Shown here: one piece after another, positions 10,523-21,462 of the stretch
How positions within the stretch are numbered: position 1 is the first letter of the stretch
Layout of the letters: the number at the start of each line of letters is the position of its first letter
NCBI GenBank assembly: GCA_951213105.1
Contig: OX578147.1
Location: forward strand, 127,425,822-127,489,821
DNA from: Amaurobius ferox
Taxonomy: Eukaryota; Arthropoda; Arachnida; Araneae; Amaurobiidae
Reading direction: 5' to 3'
Length of the DNA stretch: 64,000 nt
Notes under the pieces: generated by a model
Databases searched by the model: none
What the model was told of the DNA's origin: nothing
The model's input: only the letters and a program-made list of their open reading frames with translations
Program-made: the position numbers and the translations under genes

Positions 10523-10711
10523 CTGCTTTTGGTCTGGAACCACATTTCACTTCCTTCTCTGGTTTGCATGATTTCTCTTTTGCATCGAAAAGCTCACCTT
10601 CTGAGCAAGTTTTTAGAGTCCCATGCCTCATACTGCATTTGTAGTATTTAGAGCAATCTTTTGTGTACGGAAAAGATCCCCAGATTTTCGGACAAGCGAA
10701 CGGACCCTCAC
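10523..10711 (-). CDS. CBM14 chitin-binding exon 2
   Basis: 189 nt, phase 1-1, acceptor CTTACAG, donor GTAAAAAAAC. There is no in-frame Met, so simple ORF finding misses it; splice sites and homology reveal it. It is nearly identical to the exon at 8488 (same G-P-F-A-C-P-K-I-W-G-S-F-P-Y start) with K-C-S-M-R-H-G-T in place of K-C-I-M-W-H-G-T. Because the flanking intron is duplicated too, this pair is the youngest duplication in the cluster. Confidence 0.85.
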
Positions 10712-11353
10712 CTGTAAGATATTTAATTCTTAAAATTCTGCAAATATAGCAGTAAGGATTATTATGATCTAGGGTTGAAATTTCAAATGGTATTCCAGTT
10801 TGGCCAGGAGCATTGTAGAGCTGGAAAATACGATAATCCGTTACATGAATGTGGCAAAAGATAAAACTGTTAAAAATAGCTGGTAATAGATTGAATTCTT
10901 ATTTATCGGTTTAAAAATCAATGACTGAGGTGTTATGCGGTTGAAAGTGGGCATTCTTAAATCTACTGTGTGTAAATCATTTTGTGAAATTTGAATCCTG
11001 TGAAGAATTTTTGTAAATTTTCAACTAATAAAGTTATTACCCTTAACCTCCCCCCTCCCCTCCTTTCACTACGTACGCGAGTGCATAACATAACTTGAAA
11101 ATTAACATATATCTATCTCATTAGAATATCTTATTAGAATATTAACTTATCTCTCTCTACTAACTATTTAATTTTTAAAATTCCGCAAGTGTAGCACAAA
11201 ATTTACAAATATAACACAAATGATTATTATGATCTAAGGTTGAAATTTGAAATGCCATGCATTATATAATATCACGTAGAACTCCACTCAACGTAGAACT
11301 CCAGAATACTGTTCTTTATACATAGATTTTTGGCTTTTACTTTTTCTTTTTAC

Positions 11354-11542
11354 CTGTTTTTGATCTGGAACCACATTTCACTTCCTTCTCAGGTTTGCAT
11401 GATTTCTTTTTTGCATCAAAAAGCTCACCTTCTGAGCAAGAGTTCAGTCTCGAATACCACATAACACATTTGTAGTATTTTGAGCAATCGTTTGGGTATG
11501 GAAAAGATCCCCAGATTTTCGGACAAGAGAACGGAACCTCTC
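11354..11542 (-). CDS. CBM14 chitin-binding exon 1
   Basis: 189 nt, phase 1-1, acceptor CTTGCAG, donor GTAAAAAGAAA. Six cysteines with the family spacing and the C-S-K-Y-Y-K-C core. The third loop reads V-M-W-Y-S-R-L-N-S. In transcription order it is the first CBM14 module and follows the Pro-rich micro-exon array, whose last exon lies at 15181. Confidence 0.85.
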
Positions 11543-11659
11543 CTGCAAGATATTTAATTCTTAAAATTCTGCAAATATTGAACAAAATTTGCAAATATAG
11601 CACAAATAATTATTATGATCTAGGGTTGAAATTTGAAATGGTATTCATTATATAATATT

Positions 11660-11745
11660 ATAATTATTTTTTATTACTATTATTATTATTATTACCATTA
11701 TTATTATTATTACTATTATTATTATTATATCATTATAATTATAAG
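11660..11745. repeat. (ATT)n microsatellite
   Basis: Imperfect ATT/TTA trinucleotide run with ACT and ACC interruptions. Confidence 0.9.
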
Positions 11746-11748
11746 AGT

Positions 11749-12190
11749 GTGAAAGGAAATGAAAGGCCGAACCTCTTGGTGAAAAGAGGTAGTGCTGTCC
11801 TTCAAAAACCAAACCCATTAATGACTTTTCATTCTGCCAAACGTCTAAGCTGGAGTTTGAAAAAAAAGTATAAATCCGACATATTCAACAAAGCTAGGGA
11901 AAAGGCCTGGGAGTGCTTTGCTGATTCAAAATCTCTAATTCCAAGTTTCCCGCGTGGATCAGCTACTGCTTTGTTTCGTCTTCTTACTGGGCATGATTGT
12001 CTCAATGTCCATTTATTTAGAATTGGCCTTGGAAATCCACCTAATTTTACATTAAGTAATTCTGAACGAGCTATGAATAGAGAACATTTAGACATGCGCA
12101 TAGGCAGCGCCAGTCTTTCACAATTGGGGTGCTATGCATTGGGGGAGGGGGGGGGGATCACAATTGGGGGTGCTCATGTGAAGCATGTAT
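11749..12190 (+). pseudogene. LINE C-terminal (post-RNase H) remnant
   Basis: An open 147-codon frame. Its middle reads A-L-F-R-L-L-T-G-H-D-C-L-N, H-L-F-R-I-G-L and E-H-L, the block that follows the RNase H domain in many arthropod LINE polyproteins. The zinc-knuckle cysteines expected there are replaced (P-N-F-T-L-S-N-S), and the frame runs into a poly-G stretch and non-homologous sequence after about residue 118. It is a decayed 3' fragment, not a gene. Confidence 0.6.
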
Positions 12191-12584
12191 AGTTTAAAAA
12201 TAACAAAGTTTACCTGCGGAACTTTAATTCATTATATTTTGTCCAGTGATTTCAGCATAATATAGCCATGGTCTTAATTCGTAAAAAATACTAAATAAAA
12301 AGAAATTTGGATAACTCTGAACACACTGGTACAGACACTAATGGAATATTGACAATGTTCTGCCAAGCTCGATATGAAACTAACCTTCTCTCTATCCTAC
12401 CACGATAAGCTCGGTTCACGACAGATTCCTTTATTAAAGCATGTGCAGACATTTGAAACTAGATCTAGCCAGAAACATTATAGATCCTTAAAAGAATAAA
12501 TAAATAAAATAACAACTTTAAAACCAAAGAGAAAGAGCGAGAGTCACTGAAAATTGTTGGAATAAGGGGCTGTTATTTTGTAAA

Positions 12585-12866
12585 AAGGAGTTTTGGCTCA
12601 ATTTGTAATGGAGGTGCTGAAGCACCTCTAGCACTCCCGTGGCGCCACCTATGGACATATGTACTGCCCTTAATGGTTTTAGTTGTATTCTTCAAAGATA
12701 TTGGGGAATTAGAAAGCCAAATGGCTTAGTTGTCAAATGCCTGGCATTTATAAATAAATAAATAATAGTGTTACGAATATATAAAACGCTTCACTATCTT
12801 TCGCTTGTTTACAAGGTAAAACAACTTTTAGAAACAACCAGTGCTATTACGTGAAAGTAGGGTAGC
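12585..12866 (+). mobile_element. LINE 3' end, copy 1 of a direct repeat
   Basis: Contains AGAAAGCCAAATGGCTTAGT, a short K-P-N-G-L-V-V-K-C reading, then (AAAT)n and a flank ending GTGAAAGTAG. The same 265-bp stretch recurs at 13450-13718 with few changes, including sequence past the LINE end, so the two are segmental copies. Confidence 0.65.
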
Positions 12867-13180
12867 TATACTTTGATTTTTTAGCGTGATTTCCAAAATT
12901 GGCGAAATATCGCCACATTGGCGACTTTCCGAATTTATAACTACTTTTTCGAAATATCGCTTGTTTTCGGAGATACGAGCATTTTCTAGAAATTTTTATG
13001 GAGAGTATATAAATAATTCATCATTCAGTTGGGAGTAGTTAGTATGATAGGAGCTAAATTAAATTGTGAGATACGGCAGTGTTTTGAGAATATTATCAGC
13101 TATTTTGTAAATTAGTTCAACATTTATTTGCTGTTTATTGTATACCTGATAATTGATCAGTAATCTTGTCTTTGTATTTC

Positions 13181-13455
13181 ATTGGGTAGCCCGTTTTGGA
13201 ACTCCAGGGAGCATCACAGCTGATCAGGGGTTCAATTTGAATTAGCTTTATTTAAATACCTGACACAATCACTGAATATTAAAATGACGCGGACAGCTGC
13301 TTATAACCCAAGGGCCAATGGGATCATGGAAAGTCAGAATCTTCCGCTAAATCAGGCCTGTGTGTGCCACAAAAATGAGCCATGGCACAGTGCTTTACTA
13401 TCAGTTCTATTGCGACTGCAAACTGTCCATAGAGCTCGACGCTTCTATAGATAGG
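13181..13455 (+). pseudogene. Ty3/Gypsy-type integrase fragment
   Basis: The frame starting W-V-A-R-F-G-T-P-G-S-I-T-A-D-Q-G matches the catalytic core around the second acidic residue of retroviral-type integrases of LTR retrotransposons. After a frameshift near 13240 the neighbouring frame continues L-A-L-F-K-Y-L-T-Q-S-L-N-I-K, T-A-A-Y-N-P-R-A-N-G (the usual AYHPQANG block) and W-H-S-A-L-L-S-V-L-L. One frameshift and no other domains: a dead fragment. Confidence 0.75.
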
Positions 13456-13718
13456 AGTGTTTGCTCAATTTGTACACCTCTAGCACACCCCGTGGCGCCA
13501 CCTATGGCCATGTGTACTGCCCTTAATGGTTTTAGTTGTATTCTTCAAAGATATTGGGAAATTAGAAAGCCAAATGGCTTAGTTGTCAAATGCCTAGTAT
13601 TTATAAATAAATAAATAATAGTGTTACGAATATATAAAACGCTTCACTATCTTTCGTTTGTCTACAAGGTAAAACAACTTTTAGAAATAACCAGTGCCAT
13701 TACGTGAAAGTAGGATAG
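13440..13718 (+). mobile_element. LINE 3' end, copy 2 of the direct repeat
   Basis: Near copy of 12585-12866. A plus open frame crossing it joins the integrase relic to LINE sequence and is not a gene. The two copies flank the integrase fragment. They look more like duplicated LINE tails than LTRs, because they carry LINE sequence and end in an A-rich tail. Confidence 0.6.
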
Positions 13719-13829
13719 CTATACTTTTATTTTTTCATACTTTTTGATATTTTTTCATACTTTATGGCACGACACTAAAACTGTCCGGTGATGTTTTTAT
13801 AAAAAGCCCTGTAAATTGCGCCGCTATAA

Positions 13830-14240
13830 AATTAGAGCCACGTCTGCCACACGGATAGCGAAACTGATAACAAATAAGATAACGAACTTGGGAACAAAAC
13901 GAGATAGAAGGAATATCGTATATGTCAATTAGAAAGTTGCAGAGGATTCTATTTAGTAGTGATCGACATCAGGAACACACGGAACGTGTATATGGAATCA
14001 ACAAATACTTGTCAAAAAGTCGTATCTTCAGCGACTGTAACATAATGATAGCATGCCAAAGAAGGCGGTAATATTTTTTTTCTCGAATTCAAATATGCAT
14101 TGTTGTTAGCGGAGGACATTTTAAATAGACTACATTAGATATTATATTAATATACATTAGATTCCTGTGCATATAAGTGCTGCTCATTTTAGCAATCGGG
14201 AATACGACAGAAATTTACCAATAACCGTATTGTGTGAAAT
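13830..14240. repeat. Degraded copy of the antistasin-exon flank
   Basis: Resembles the intron 5' (minus strand) of the antistasin-like exons, for example 44090-44450 and 58980-59330: ACGAGATAGA, AAAAAGTCGTATC, TTCTCGAATTCAAA and ACATTAGATTCCTGTGCAT occur in order. No exon is preserved. It suggests the duplicated module once reached this far left. Confidence 0.5.
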
Positions 14241-14871
14241 AAATTCCTTCTGCAATAATTTTATTGTCGTTTCCTACAACTTCTGTCGTTTCCTACAATT
14301 CTCTACAACTTTTTAATTGTATTTTTACAAAAAGTATGAAAAAGTATTTTTCAAATATGCGAGAAAAAATACCTTTCCTTTCCATTTAAAGTAAAAATTT
14401 TGATTTTAAAATTCCGACACTAAGGAAACTTCCCCAATCTGATCACGATTTTTTAAGGGGATCAAAATCCACCACATTTCACGCTCTCATGGATGCAAAT
14501 TATTGATGTCCATTCATTGTAGGTTATTCGTTAATGAGCAGGAGGGATTGAAATTATTCTTGTTTAGGGATTTTATGAGGAAAAGTTATATCCTCACCGC
14601 TTCATTTAGGGAGAAGATAGACGCTTTTCAATAACTCGTATTGTAAAAGCTATCTATTAAAAGGCGTCTATTTTATAAGTGTCTATCATAATTACAGCAT
14701 GGCTGCTAAATGAATAATTGCACAAAAGCCCCAGTTAAAAACGTTACAGCTAAAAAACGTGCTCGCTAGCTGCAGGCACTTTAGTTCGTAACTAAAATAT
14801 TATGATTCTTCACTAAAAGAACATATAAAAAGAAAACGTAGCTTGGATATTAATCAACATATTAAGATGTT
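14241..14871. other. AT-rich intron, nothing recognised
   Basis: No splice-bounded open frame, element end or tandem repeat could be supported. Confidence 0.4.
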
Positions 14872-15148
14872 AGGTGGGATGGGATCGCCTAGTCGATTGC
14901 ACGGTGACGACCCAAGTTCGATTATCTGCTCCGCCAAACTCTTCCCTTGTCCACGCGGAATACGGGCACGTTAAATATGTAGGTCCGAAAGTTCTTCCGA
15001 GAGGTGGGTGGTAGGGTAAAGAGGGTACGATCATTATAGATGCCGCCCCCCTGGATTCCAGTTTAAATTGGGTAGTACTTCCCGGCTGTCCAAACAGATA
15101 TCGTCCACTTTCGAGTAGGTCCGACAGCCTAGGTGGAAAAAGAAGAAG
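14872..15148 (+). mobile_element. SINE with tRNA-like head
   Basis: The head (about 14872-14938) has a box-A-like GGGATCGCCTAGTCG, a box-B-like AAGTTCGATTA about 30 bp later, and possible acceptor pairing (GGTGGG with CTCCGCC). The body then follows the family: ACGTTAAATATGTAGGTCCG, TAAATTGGGTAGTACTTCCC, GGCTGTCCAAACAGATA, GGTCCGACAG, tail (AAG)n. The same body carries a 5S rRNA head at 43496-43863. The overlapping minus-strand frames are SINE shadows. The copy ends only about 30 bp from the micro-exon at 15181. Confidence 0.7.
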
Positions 15149-15180
15149 ACGATAAGAGAAAGCAAAGTCATTATACTCAC

Positions 15181-15219
15181 TTTTAGGTTCACCGTAACCT
15201 GGTGGAGGTCTTGGCTTAG
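15181..15219 (-). CDS. Pro-rich micro-exon (39 nt), last of the array
   Basis: Acceptor TTACCATTTCAG, donor GTGAGTATAA (minus strand). Phase 1, coding A-K-P-R-P-P-P-G-Y-G-E-P-K. The leading residue is split across the intron, with its first base coming from the upstream exon. In transcription order it is the final Pro-rich repeat before the CBM14 exons. Confidence 0.8.
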
Positions 15220-15426
15220 CTGAAATGGTAAGTATATTATTGTAATCATACAAATTTTTTATGGATTAATTAATTAAATGCACAATTAACGGGCATGCAA
15301 GTAAATACATAAAAAAATAAAATGCATGGATTAATAATAAAAGCAATAAAACTCATAAAATAATGTAACTTATATGACGAATGAAATATTCAGATTTTAA
15401 TTGAAAACAAAACTTGCAGTACTCAC

Positions 15427-15465
15427 GTATATGTTCATCGTAACCTGGTGGAGGTTTCGGCTTAT
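15427..15465 (-). CDS. Pro-rich micro-exon (39 nt)
   Basis: Acceptor TTACCATTTCAG, donor GTGAGTAC. Coding (D)-K-P-K-P-P-P-G-Y-D-E-H-I in phase 1. The usual E-P is E-H here. Confidence 0.8.
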
Positions 15466-15672
15466 CTGAAATGGTAAGTACATTATTGTAATCATACAAA
15501 TTTTTCTATGGCTTAATTAATTAAGTGCACAATGAACGGGTATGCAAGTAAATACATAAAAAATAAAATACATGGATTAATAATAAAAGCTCTAAAGCTC
15601 ATAAAATAATGTAACTTATATGACAAGTGAAATATTCAGGTTTTAAGTAAAAACAAAACTTGCAGTACTCAC

Positions 15673-15711
15673 ATCTAGGTTCATCGTAACCTGGTGGAGG
15701 TTTCGGCTTAT
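15673..15711 (-). CDS. Pro-rich micro-exon (39 nt)
   Basis: Same splice signals. Coding (D)-K-P-K-P-P-P-G-Y-D-E-P-R in phase 1. The unit is almost identical to its neighbour at 15919, marking a recent duplication. Confidence 0.8.
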
Positions 15712-15918
15712 CTGAAATGGTAAGTACATTATTGTAATCATACAAATTTTTCTATGGCTTAATTAATTAAGTGCACAATGAACGGGCATGCAAGTAAATA
15801 CATAAAAAATAAAATACATGGATTAATAATAAAAGCTATAAAGCTCATAAAATAATGTAACTTATATGACAAGTGAAATATTCAGGTTTTAAGTAAAAAC
15901 AAAACTTGCAGTACTCAC

Positions 15919-15957
15919 ATCTAGGTTCATCGTAGCCTGGTGGAGGTTTCGGCTTAT
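15919..15957 (-). CDS. Pro-rich micro-exon (39 nt)
   Basis: Coding (D)-K-P-K-P-P-P-G-Y-D-E-P-R. It differs from the 15673 exon only at one silent position (GGC for GGT), so the peptide is the same. Confidence 0.8.
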
Positions 15958-16160
15958 CTGAAATGGTAAGTACATTATTGTAATCATACAAAATTTTCTA
16001 TGGCTTAATTAAGTGCACAATGAACGGGCATGCAAGTAAATACATAAAAAATAAAATACATGGATTAATAATAAAAGCTATAAAGCTCATAAAATAATGT
16101 AACTTATATGACAAGTGAAATATTCAGGTTTTAATTAAAGACAAAACTTGCAGTACTCAC

Positions 16161-16199
16161 ATCTATGTTCATCGTAATCTGGTGGAGGTTTCGGCTTAT
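16161..16199 (-). CDS. Pro-rich micro-exon (39 nt)
   Basis: Coding (D)-K-P-K-P-P-P-D-Y-D-E-H-R, with P-P-D in place of P-P-G. Splice sites intact. Confidence 0.8.
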
Positions 16200-16403
16200 C
16201 TGAAATGGTAAGTACATTATTGTATTCATACAAATTTTTCTATGGAGTAATTAAATAAATTCACAATTAATGGGCATGCAAGTAAATGCTTAAAAAAAAT
16301 ACGTAAAGTAATAATAAAAGTAATAAAGCGTATAAAATAATGTAACTTATGTGACAAGTGAAATATTCATATTTTAATTAAATATAGAACTTGCAGTACT
16401 CAC

Positions 16404-16442
16404 GTATAGGTTCCTCATAACCTAGTGGAGGTTTCGGCCAAG
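16404..16442 (-). CDS. Pro-rich micro-exon (39 nt)
   Basis: Coding (A)-W-P-K-P-P-L-G-Y-E-E-P-I: the first lysine is a tryptophan and one proline a leucine. The frame is still open and splice sites intact. Confidence 0.75.
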
Positions 16443-16559
16443 CTGAAATGGTAAGTACATTATTGTAATCATACAAATTTTTCTATGGACTAATTAATTA
16501 AGTGCACAATGAACGGGCATGCAAGTAATGCATAAAAAATAAAATACATGGATTAATAA

Positions 16560-18623
16560 CAAGAAAGATCAATCATGCGCATTGATTATGAAACACTTTC
16601 CAACTGAAATGCAATTTCATTTAAAATTTTTTAAAATGTGATACATTCCGTGGTGATACCTTTTACATTATCACAGTACTACAGTAACTTATTATACTTA
16701 AATATTTAAAACTGTATCGAAATATAAATCATCTGATTCTCTATGCAAAATCAATGAATATTTCATTCATATAACTTGTATTCCAGACTCCAGAGCTAAA
16801 TAATTTTGTGTGAAAAAAATTCAGCAATTCTTATGTAACTCACCTTACAATCGTTTCAGATATTTGCATTCTGTATAAGTTAAAATTAGGCTTCGTTGAA
16901 GAAATAATAAAAGTTTAGGGATCATTTAAAATCACAACGATAGTAATTGCATAGGCACGGAATTTAGATATACAGATAACACACAGATACGCAGATAATA
17001 TATGTGTGTGTGTGTGTATGTATTCAAAATATTGGAATCGCGCGGAAGATCGGAACTCGAATTTTCGAAGGATCTACACGGTTTGGGACTTCTAGAACAC
17101 GAAAAAACTATTTTTAGGAAGACGTCTGTGTGTGTAAGAGTGTATCTGTGTATGTTTCTGTGTGTCTGTGAGGATATTACATCCACTCTAATTGAAAAAC
17201 TAATGGACCGAATTTCATAAAGTTTGGTAGGTATGTTTTTTGTGGGAAATCCTGATGTTCATTAGATTATAGTACGATTCGTAATAAAAGAATCTGCCTT
17301 CTTTGCGAAATGGCCAGCAGAAATTGCCTTTATCCACTCTAGCTAAAAACTAATGGAACAAATTTAACAAAATTTGGTGTATAATATTTCAATGACCTAC
17401 AAGTGATTTATATACCAAATTTAACAAAATTTGGTACATAAATCATTTGTAGGTTATTCTATTATGATTCAGGAAAAAGGGAACGGGCTATTTTTGCTTA
17501 ATGGCCCGCAAAAATCGTTAAATATAAAAATAAAGGACTATGTGTGCTCAATTATATCAATTAAATTCCTATTTTATACGTGATTTTTGACAGCAAAAAG
17601 AGTGAGACTAACCCCATTACTCTAAGATTAGCCGTTCGTGAGATATTCTAGTTTTTTCGCGTTTTCCCTATGCCACCTTTGACAATAAGTCCAGCTATCA
17701 AATGAGAACCAAATATAAGTTTAACGTGCAAATTCAATGTCATTTAAAATACTTATGGCTGTTATTTCGTGCAGATAAACTCAAATTATTGTTGAAGAAA
17801 TAAAGAGATCGTGAATATGAGTCTGCAGGGTATGTGCTGCCCACATCAGAATTTTTAACAATATTACAACAATGATTTATAGAAGTGAACGGGGATTATT
17901 TGCAGGCCATTTCGAAAAAAAATGTATGATCTACATTTAAAGATCCACCAAATTTTTGTAGAATAAAATGTTCAACAAATTTAAGCTGTGTACCAAATTT
18001 TAACTCTCTAGGACGTAGGAAAGTGCATTAAAAATGCCATCAAATAAGTATATTATGAATAGTTATATAAAATTAAAAAAAAATTCGAAAAATTGTTATC
18101 TACCAAATTTATTTTAAAATGTGAAGCCTCTCTCATATACAAAATGATTAAACTCTTGGAAAGATATTTATTATATAATATATCTTTTTTTTTCTTTCTG
18201 GAGGATATCCCAAAAGTCAGAATTTAATTGAATTTGTGTTTTTCCCTATATTAAATAATTTTTAATTAAAAAACTACTTAAAATATTTTACTGAAATTTT
18301 TTATATATATTTTATGGGATAATGTGAATATTTCCTAAAAATTTCGAAGCAATTTGTGAATTTTAAATTTACTTAAAAAATGTTTGAAAAATTAGGTCCC
18401 ATAGGGTTCAATGTATTTCATTCTTTCAACCTGGGTCCAATAAAAAACTAATTGGGTGATATTATTTATTTATATTCCCATAGGTCCCACAGGCTGTCTG
18501 AAAAACATACTAAAATTTCATTTTGATAAAGTCATTTTTACTGCAGTTATCGTGCTAACGGACGGACAGACAGACAGACAGAATGAACAAAGTCAAACAC
18601 TTTTCAACTATGTTGTAAAGTGT
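16560..18623 (+). mobile_element. Family C element inside the micro-exon array
   Basis: Inserted in the array unit with TAA on both sides (16557-16559, 18624-18626) that occurs once in uninterrupted units. It starts CAAGAAAGATCAATCATGC, followed by an imperfect hairpin (AATCATGC ... GCATTGATT). It ends with a near-perfect hairpin ACACTTTTCAACTATGTTG / TAAAGTGT. A second element (16960-17862) is nested in it. No coding capacity; superfamily not identified. The same family occurs at 28378 and 31212, and inverted at 6951. Confidence 0.75.
16960..17862 (-). mobile_element. Nested hairpin-ended element (family Y)
   Basis: Shares with 59965-61112 the ordered words GGATCTACACG, CTAATGGACCGAATTTCA, AATGGCC.GCA and TTCGTGAGATATT. 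It ends with GTATGTGCTGCCCACATCAGA at 17842-17862, the common terminus of families H and Y. A TG run (about 17002-17020) and the open frames crossing it are not genes. Confidence 0.65.
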
Positions 18624-18715
18624 TAATAAAAGCTATAAAGCTTATAAAATAATGTAACTTATATGACAAGCGAAATATTCAGATTTTAATTAAAAACAGA
18701 ACTTGCAGTACTCAC

Positions 18716-18754
18716 GTATAGGTTCATCGTAACCTGGTGGAAGTTTCGGCTTAG
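18716..18754 (-). CDS. Pro-rich micro-exon (39 nt)
   Basis: Array resumes after the inserted element. Acceptor TTACCATTTCAG, donor GTGAGTAC. Coding A-K-P-K-L-P-P-G-Y-D-E-P-I in phase 1. Once the insertion is removed, spacing to the 16404 exon returns to about 244 bp. Confidence 0.8.
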
Positions 18755-18958
18755 CTGAAATGGTAAGTGCATTGTTGTAACCATACAATTTTTAATATGA
18801 AGTAACTAAGTTCACAATGAACGGGCATGCAAGTAAATGCAAAAAAAAAAAAATACATGGATTAATAATAAAAAACTATAAATCTCATAAAATAATGTAA
18901 CTTATATGACAAGTGAAATATTCAGATTTTAATTAAAAACAGAACATGCAGTACTCAC

Positions 18959-18997
18959 GTATAGGTACATCGAAACCTGGTGGAGGTTTCGGCTTAG
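18959..18997 (-). CDS. Pro-rich micro-exon (39 nt)
   Basis: Coding A-K-P-K-P-P-P-G-F-D-V-P-I. The tyrosine is a phenylalanine and E-P is V-P, a subtype shared with the 19200 exon. Confidence 0.8.
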
Positions 18998-19199
18998 CTG
19001 AAATGGTAAGTATATTATTGTAACCATGCAAATTTTCTATGGAATAATTAAATAAATGCACAATGCACGGGTATGCAAGTAAATACATAAAAATATACAT
19101 GAATTAATAATAAAAGCAATAAAGCTTATAAAATAATGTAACTTGTATGACAAATGAAATATTCAGATTTTCATTAAAAACAGAACTTGCAGTACTCAC

Positions 19200-19238
19200 G
19201 TATAGGTACATCGAAACCTGGTGGAGGTATCGGCTTAG
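19200..19238 (-). CDS. Pro-rich micro-exon (39 nt)
   Basis: Coding A-K-P-I-P-P-P-G-F-D-V-P-I in phase 1. Acceptor and donor as in the other units. Confidence 0.8.
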
Positions 19239-19445
19239 CTGAAATGGTAAATATATTATTGTAATCATGCAAGTTTTTCTATAGAGTAATTAATTAAATG
19301 CACAATTAACAGGCATGCAAGTAAATACATAAAAAATAAAATACACATATTAATAATGAAAGGAATAAAGCTTATAAAATAAAGTAACTTATGTGACAAG
19401 TGAAATATTCAAATTTTTATTAAAAACAGAACTTGCTGTACTCAC

Positions 19446-19484
19446 GTTTAGGTTCACCGTAATCTGGTGGAGGTTTCGGCTTCG
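19446..19484 (-). CDS. Pro-rich micro-exon (39 nt)
   Basis: Coding A-K-P-K-P-P-P-D-Y-G-E-P-K. Its acceptor is TTATTTTAG instead of CATTTCAG. The upstream intron departs from the array after about 60 bp, so this is the edge of this block. Confidence 0.8.
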
Positions 19485-19499
19485 CTAAAATAATGACAT

Positions 19500-20015
19500 A
19501 TTTTAATCATACAAATTCCTGGAGTACAAAAACATACAGTAAACGAGTATGCAACAATTGAAATACTGAGATATTTTCTCAAAAATTACATATAAAATGA
19601 ACAATGATGTTGCTCAATTCGACTTTCTCATACTAGAGTCCATTTTTAGTAACATGTTTTTTGTTTTTTCCAGCTTTACAAGAAAAATTTTAAGAAATTG
19701 CTGTCATAAGTCCAAATGATTTCCATTGTAATATGTTACTTTTCATCTCAATGGAAAATCTTTCATTTGATACCTTACTTGACAATGTACCTCCGTCTCC
19801 GTGTGTGGGGGGCCGAATGACGTCACGAATAAAGGGAATAATAGCTCGCGGCTATTTTTCGCAACAAGGATTGAAACTACAAAGTCCCCATAAATAAACC
19901 CTTTTTTGCATGATTACATCAGGTTTTGTCCTATGCTGCCATGTTAAAAAAATATAAAATTTCGCTCGAATTTTAAAAAATTCTATCTAGCTCTAGATCT
20001 TTTTTATAACAAAGC

Positions 20016-20053
<38 letters not shown>

Positions 20054-20530
20054 TGCGTAAAAATCCATTAATATTTGTGGCCGCTATTGTGTACACAAGA
20101 AATCGACCACAGATAGACAGACTGACAGAAAATCATCACTTAAAAAAAAAAAAACTCCATCCCTCTTGTCATAGTGAATATGGCATTTTGTCTAATTTTA
20201 AATAATTCATTATTTTAGAAACTTTAAATAAAATTTTAAATGCACATTTCATTTTATTTTAGCTCAAAATTTTACATTCACTTTTCCTTTTATTTAAATG
20301 TGCCCCAAGGACGTAGCCATGGACTACTAGCTTTAACTACTTTCTTTGCCTCCTGCATACTAGTTTCACATATAGTTGCAAGTCAACGAGGGCTCCTAAA
20401 ACCCTGGCTTTTAACACTGCACAGGCTATATCCAATTAAAGAGATTTTTAGAATACTCCCAGCCAATTACGTGGCACCTTTGTAATGCGCTAGCGAAGAG
20501 CCGTGTCCGGCCACTGTGAGCCCTTTTCTT
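19500..20530. other. Intron with element fragments and a (TA)n run
   Basis: Bases 19500-19610 resemble 29725-29840, a decayed array unit. A (TA)n tract lies at about 20021-20050. The 19960-20140 part resembles 36240-36390 (..AAAATCCAT.A.TA.TT..GC..CTATTGTGTAC) and is an unclassified repeat. An 81-codon frame at 20240-20485 has no supported homology. Confidence 0.4.
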
Positions 20531-20532
20531 TT

Positions 20533-21462
20533 TACTTTCCTTATATACATAATGTATAAGAAAAGTATTGTGACGGGGTCGAAAATTCGAGTTCGAGTTT
20601 TCGACGGGAGAGCACGTTTCAGGTATCCCTGATCACGAATCAAACATTTTTGAAGTGATGTCTGTGTGTGTGTGTGAAAGTATGTGTGTGTGTGTCAGTG
20701 GGTCTGTGGAGACGATAACTGACGAACGAATGGACCGATTCGAACCAAATTTGGTACAAAAATCACAATCCGTAAACACTGGAAGCCTATTGTTTTTATG
20801 CGCAATCGAATGTTCAGAACCCCCCTAAATTTTCGAATGAAATTTTGAAAAAATCGTCAAAAAATCAAAACCGCTAATAAATTTACGCAAATAGACATTT
20901 CTTATGTAATTTTTCATTAAAAAACGATTGACATAAATTTTAGAACGCTAACACGAACCGTTCTCGAGATATTGTACATTTTTCAAAAAAAAATATCAAA
21001 ATGTCATATAAAATAAAAAAAAATTCCTATTGATAAACATGTTCACTTTTCATATGTAATACCATGCGATAAATTAGGTGACATCACTCTCGTGGATCTA
21101 GCTCGTTCCATTCATGAAAAAAGATACTCTGAGTAATACTTTTGTATTTGAACGTCAATAGTCATTTATCTGCTTTAAGAATAACTTATTTCTGAGTGCA
21201 TAACGCTTGGCGAGATTTTGGCGACGAATTTGGCGGAATGTCGCCAACTTGGCGACTTTTTGAAATGTGTTGCCAAATTAACTAAAATATCTCCAAATGG
21301 ATACAAAGGACGCTAAATCAATGAAAATGACGACTCATTGTCGAAAATTCAATGTCTTGGAAAGAATATTAGTATCTACTATAAGAAAAACCTATTTTTT
21401 TACTGTAAAAGTAGTAAATTCATTACATTATATAAGGAAAGTCATATGCTGCCCACATCAGA
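20533..21462 (-). mobile_element. Helitron-like element, full length (family H)
   Basis: On the minus strand it starts TCTGATGTGGGCAGCATATGAC and ends in the hairpin beside 20533 (plus ACTTTCCTTATATACATAATGTATAAGAAAAGT region, 20535-20567). Internal landmarks: GGCGACGAATTTGGCGGAAT, CGAACCGTTCTCGAGATATT, TTTGGTACAAAAATCACAATC. It has no open frame of note. Confidence 0.6.

Larger units (their letters stand above)
15149..16556 (-). repeat. Tandem array of about 243-bp units, each with one micro-exon
   Basis: Six units with exon starts at 15181, 15427, 15673, 15919, 16161 and 16404 (spacings 246, 246, 246, 242, 243). Each has the exon, then an intron with TTGTAATCATACAAATTTTT, GGGCATGCAAGTAAATACATA, ACATGGATTAATAATAAAAG and ATGTAACTTATATGAC. 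The array resumes at 18.6-19.5 kb and again at 30.95-32.95 kb, split by inserted elements. Confidence 0.95.

Noticed and set aside
12585..13718. LTR retrotransposon bounded by 265-bp LTRs
   Set aside because: The repeats contain a LINE 3' end with an A-rich tail, and no TG..CA ends, primer site or polypurine tract could be seen.
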